In this document: piece by piece, positions 51,179 to 53,409 of the stretch
How positions within the stretch are numbered: position 1 is the first letter of the stretch
How the letters are laid out: the number at the start of each line of letters is the position of its first letter
NCBI GenBank assembly: GCA_004293285.1
Contig: RDYF01000088.1
Span: 1 to 53,409 of the forward strand
Length of the DNA: 53,409 nucleotides
DNA from: Verrucomicrobiota bacterium
GTDB lineage: Bacteria; Verrucomicrobiota; Verrucomicrobiia; Verrucomicrobiales; Akkermansiaceae
Reading direction: 5' to 3'
The notes under the pieces: model-generated
Database searches by the model: none
What the model saw: only the letters and a program-made list of their open reading frames with translations
Told to the model about the DNA's origin: nothing
Program-made: the position numbers and the translations under genes

Positions 51179-51972
51179 CTGCCACACCCCAAGCCTACCG
51201 ACTCGCCGATTCTGCTCCGCTCGAAGATGAAATTTCTTACGTTTGGCGAAAAGCCTTGCGCGGGCGATCTCTCGATGCCGCGGGCTTAGCGGCGCGTTGT
51301 CAGGTTGCTCCGGAGGCGATTGCTGCACTGATCGCGGGTCGTGCTGAGCCAGCGCTGGTCAAAGCAGCGGCTGGTGTCTTAGGCTTGCACGAGCCTGCTT
51401 TGCGCGGGCTTGCGCAGTATCAGCCGAAGGTGTCGCACGTGCAAGGTGTGACACGCTTGGCGCTGCCTTTTGAGGGCGACTTTGTGAATGCTTGGTTGAT
51501 TCGCGAAGAAGATCATGTGCTGTTGTTTGATGCAGGTTTCGAACGCGATTCGGCGGCGACCGTGCTGCAACGGCTCGGCGCGGCGGACGTGCAGTTGTTT
51601 CTCACGCACGATCATCGCGATCATGTAGGTGGGCTCATGGGCTTGCAGCCCTTGATCAAAAAGCAGCATCAAATGCACTACGGACAAAGCATTCGGCTCG
51701 GCTCTTTGGACGTGCAATGCATCGATCTCTCCGGCCATTGCTTGCCGACCTTTGGCTATGTGATCCGTGGTCTATCCAAAACATTCTGCGTGGTGGGCGA
51801 TGCCCTATTTGCCGGCTCGATCGGTGGCTGCCAAGATGCCTACACCTACGAAATGGCCTTGCGCAATCTGCAACATCACGTCATGTCGCTCCCAACAAGG
51901 AAACCCATTTGTCGGCGGCAGGTAACTTGGGAAAAAGTCAGCAAGCCGGCGTTGCATGGGTTGGTTGTTTAA
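51175..51972 (+). CDS. MBL-fold metallohydrolase with N-terminal helical domain
   Basis: 265 residues. About 80 N-terminal residues form a helix-rich, helix-turn-helix-like part (LRGRSLDAAGLAARCQVAPEAI). The metallo-beta-lactamase fold follows: NAWLIREEDHVLLFDAGF, metal site THDHRDHVGG, SGHCLPTFGYVI and CVVGDALFAGSIGG with the bridging Asp. The normal C-terminal 'CPGHGP.TT...E...NPF' motif is not readable; the end (ICRRQVTWEKVSKPALHG) looks altered, perhaps by small indels. Related proteins hydrolyse thioesters such as hydroxyacylglutathione. Coupled by ATGA to the gene before it. Confidence 0.72.
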   Translation: MTATPQAYRLADSAPLEDEISYVWRKALRGRSLDAAGLAARCQVAPEAIAALIAGRAEPALVKAAAGVLGLHEPALRGLAQYQPKVSHVQGVTRLALPFEGDFVNAWLIREEDHVLLFDAGFERDSAATVLQRLGAADVQLFLTHDHRDHVGGLMGLQPLIKKQHQMHYGQSIRLGSLDVQCIDLSGHCLPTFGYVIRGLSKTFCVVGDALFAGSIGGCQDAYTYEMALRNLQHHVMSLPTRKPICRRQVTWEKVSKPALHGLVV

Positions 51973-52015
51973 ATGATTTTTCTAACGAAAAAATGGCATG
52001 CGAGTGCTGACTCAA

Positions 52016-52125
52016 GAGGTAGTGATTCCAGAGGGATGGCAGCGTGTAGCCGGTGGTTGAGCCCATCGGGCGATACCACCGGAAAAAGCACGTCGGCATC
52101 CAGCATCCTGAAGGGATGCCAGACC
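52016..52125. repeat. REP-like element, multiple hairpins, same family as 19.1 kb
   Basis: CCGGTGGT...ACCACCGG (around 52047-52080) encloses the small hairpin GCCCATCGGGC, and GCATCC-tgaag-GGATGC (52100-52117) follows. The flank GTAGCCGGTGGTTGA is the reverse complement of the TCAACCACCGGCTAC core at 19.1 kb. It occupies most of the 357-bp gap between the MBL gene and the RHS region; 52126-52329 shows nothing else recognisable. Confidence 0.65.
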
Positions 52126-52329
52126 TGCGGATGCGATCAACAAGTGACATCTTGCATCTTTGCTATAGCGGATTGATGTCAGACATAATCGCGCATCATA
52201 AACAACACTCCCCCCGTGATGAATCGAGGGGTTCTGTAGACCGCTTACTCAAAAATCATAAACTTTTCCAATCCGATGCATCGATTTCATCACCGAATCT
52301 GACCCTACTTACGCACCTCACCCCATGCA

Positions 52330-52740
52330 TTAATTACGTGAAATTAAAGTCAGAATAGGTAATTTTTTTGCCTTAAACGCGAATGTTAAATCTTGTTCAA
52401 TATTGATAAGCAGATCATTAGATTTTTTAAATTTGTATTTTATAAAGCATGAATGATTTGCTGTTTGAACATGACGATACAATGAAATTTTTTCATAATC
52501 TTGATCATTTTTTTCTATAATTAATATCAATGGAGATCTCGATAAAGTCAATAATGTTGGATCGAAAAATTCATATTTTTGAAATGACAAGCGTCTTATA
52601 ACATTATCGTCCAATGAAAATCGAAGGGGTTTAGGTTCCTTAAGATTAATCGATTTTACATCAGATTGATAAACTCGAATTTCAGAAGATGATAATAATG
52701 TAGTGAAAAGTATATGAAGTAAAAAAATAAAAATTTTCAT
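52330..52740 (-). CDS. Secreted small protein, candidate immunity protein to the RHS toxin
   Basis: 136 residues, very AT-rich, starting with a signal peptide (MKIFIFLLHILFTTLLSSS). The mature part is Lys-rich, probably beta-rich, with no family recognised. It starts three bases after the stop of the RHS gene in the same direction, the standard place for an immunity gene in polymorphic toxin loci. A signal peptide would put it in the periplasm, which suggests the toxin acts there. Function is inferred from position only. Confidence 0.5.
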   Translation of the reverse strand: MKIFIFLLHILFTTLLSSSEIRVYQSDVKSINLKEPKPLRFSLDDNVIRRLSFQKYEFFDPTLLTLSRSPLILIIEKNDQDYEKISLYRHVQTANHSCFIKYKFKKSNDLLINIEQDLTFAFKAKKLPILTLISRN

Positions 52741-52743
52741 ATG

Positions 52744-53409
52744 TTAATTCCATGATTTGTTTTTGCAATTATAAGTGTATACCGATCCGCACTTTGATGT
52801 CTTGGATGTTAGTGGTTGATACACATGCACGGATGCTCTTTCAGCAACTGAATCTTTCTCTTTAGTGTCATTGTCTCGGCAGAATACTTCCAAACTCATT
52901 ACCAAACAATCGCATGGACAATTAACGCTTTGTATATCTTTTTTGGCTGCGTTTACGGCTATGTCGATGTATAACGCAACCATTGTAGATCCCAAAAAAT
53001 CATTTATATCAGGTTTAATAAGCGAGTTTTTGAAGTTATCCTTAATATATTTTTCATCACTAGAATCACCTTTTTTGTCATTTTTAGGAAGTCCAGGTAT
53101 GTTACTATTTCTGTTGTAGAAATTAGCAAAGCAGCCAATTGCACCAACTTTACATCCATGTCCGTAGACTTGATCAATATCAAAATTTAGCAATGAGCCA
53201 TGTCCAGCAATAAGTAAAGTTCGGCATCGATTTGCAGTTTTTAACTTCAATTCTGGTAATGTTGAACTCTTATTATACCCTAAAAAGTCCCAGTCCGAAA
53301 CCCCATCATTCCCCACAAATCCATAGAGGTTCAATCCACCCTCTTCCTCAATCGGGTCTCTGTTGATCCAGCGGCCTGTTTGGGGGTGGTAGTAACGGTA
53401 GCCGTAATA
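52744..53409 (-). CDS. RHS-repeat protein C-terminus with variable toxin-like tail, cut by window edge
   Basis: On the minus strand the frame enters from the window edge with [20 protein letters not shown] and then [18 protein letters not shown], the conserved end of an RHS core. The roughly 180-residue tail that follows is AT-rich, unlike the core, and Cys-rich ([36 protein letters not shown]), with a LLIAGHGS motif. This switch from core to unrelated tail is the hallmark of polymorphic toxins. No known toxin fold is recognised. The gene start lies outside the window. Confidence 0.82.
   Translation of the reverse strand, partial: YYGYRYYHPQTGRWINRDPIEEEGGLNLYGFVGNDGVSDWDFLGYNKSSTLPELKLKTANRCRTLLIAGHGSLLNFDIDQVYGHGCKVGAIGCFANFYNRNSNIPGLPKNDKKGDSSDEKYIKDNFKNSLIKPDINDFLGSTMVALYIDIAVNAAKKDIQSVNCPCDCLVMSLEVFCRDNDTKEKDSVAERASVHVYQPLTSKTSKCGSVYTYNCKNKSWN

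Overview
The window looks like a chromosomal segment of a Gram-negative, moderately GC-rich bacterium, most probably a Verrucomicrobiota (PVC-group) member. The grounds are indirect: a GreA-type factor with a very long N-terminal extension, a GH9 enzyme with LamG domains, an Exb-type cassette, a REP-associated transposase with hairpin repeats, and few strong Shine-Dalgarno sites. No rRNA or tRNA gene was seen, so the placement is an inference.

Layout. 1-114: start of a REP-associated tyrosine transposase (minus strand, cut by the window edge). 0.4-6.8 kb: argA-like acetyltransferase, an oligopeptide ABC importer without its ATPases (binding lipoprotein, two permeases) and a cytoplasmic GH13 enzyme. 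6.8-9.8 kb (minus): a trypsin-like/PDZ protease and a paralogue that has lost its catalytic residues. 10.0-14.7 kb: a secreted GH9 glycosidase with three LamG domains. 14.8-16.9 kb: an overlapping ExbB / ExbD-like / TonB-like / zinc-ribbon cassette. 16.9-19.1 kb: fabF (with an abnormal 5' end) and nadA. 19.1-32.3 kb: a defence island between the convergent genes nadA and nadE. It holds an Mrr-type nuclease, then a type I restriction system (GIY-YIG-like protein, half-length HsdS, HsdM, HsdS, HsdR). Between hsdS and hsdR lies a five-gene cassette (SIR2-like, Cys/His protein, unknown protein, DUF3800, small nuclease-like protein). 32.3-39.8 kb (minus): nadE, a GreA-domain protein and smc. 40.1-47 kb: a Wadjet (JetABCD) plasmid-defence operon. 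46.7-49.8 kb (minus): a DevBCA/MacAB-like exporter. 50-52 kb: NUDIX, a 24-copy heptanucleotide array, a secreted small protein and an MBL-fold protein. 52.3-53.4 kb (minus): the C-terminal end of an RHS toxin with a candidate immunity gene.

Main points. (1) A scar at 20.23-20.33 kb carries a copy of the nadE 3' end followed by a copy of the nadA 3' end. It divides the island into an Mrr part and a type I part and suggests that two cargos were stacked at one nadA/nadE insertion hotspot. (2) The SIR2/Cys-His/unknown/DUF3800/PBECR-like cassette inside the type I operon is the best candidate for an undescribed defence system. (3) smc is broken by a perfect 17-bp tandem duplication, and jetD, the NUDIX gene and the gene at 50.7 kb each carry a small frameshift. 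The jetD and devB-like genes run into each other tail to tail. These are either real decay or sequence/assembly errors, and raw reads would decide. (4) The ExbD-like protein has Asn where the proton-pathway Asp is expected. (5) REP-like hairpins recur at 19.1, 45.6 and 52.0 kb, in a window that also carries a REP-associated transposase.
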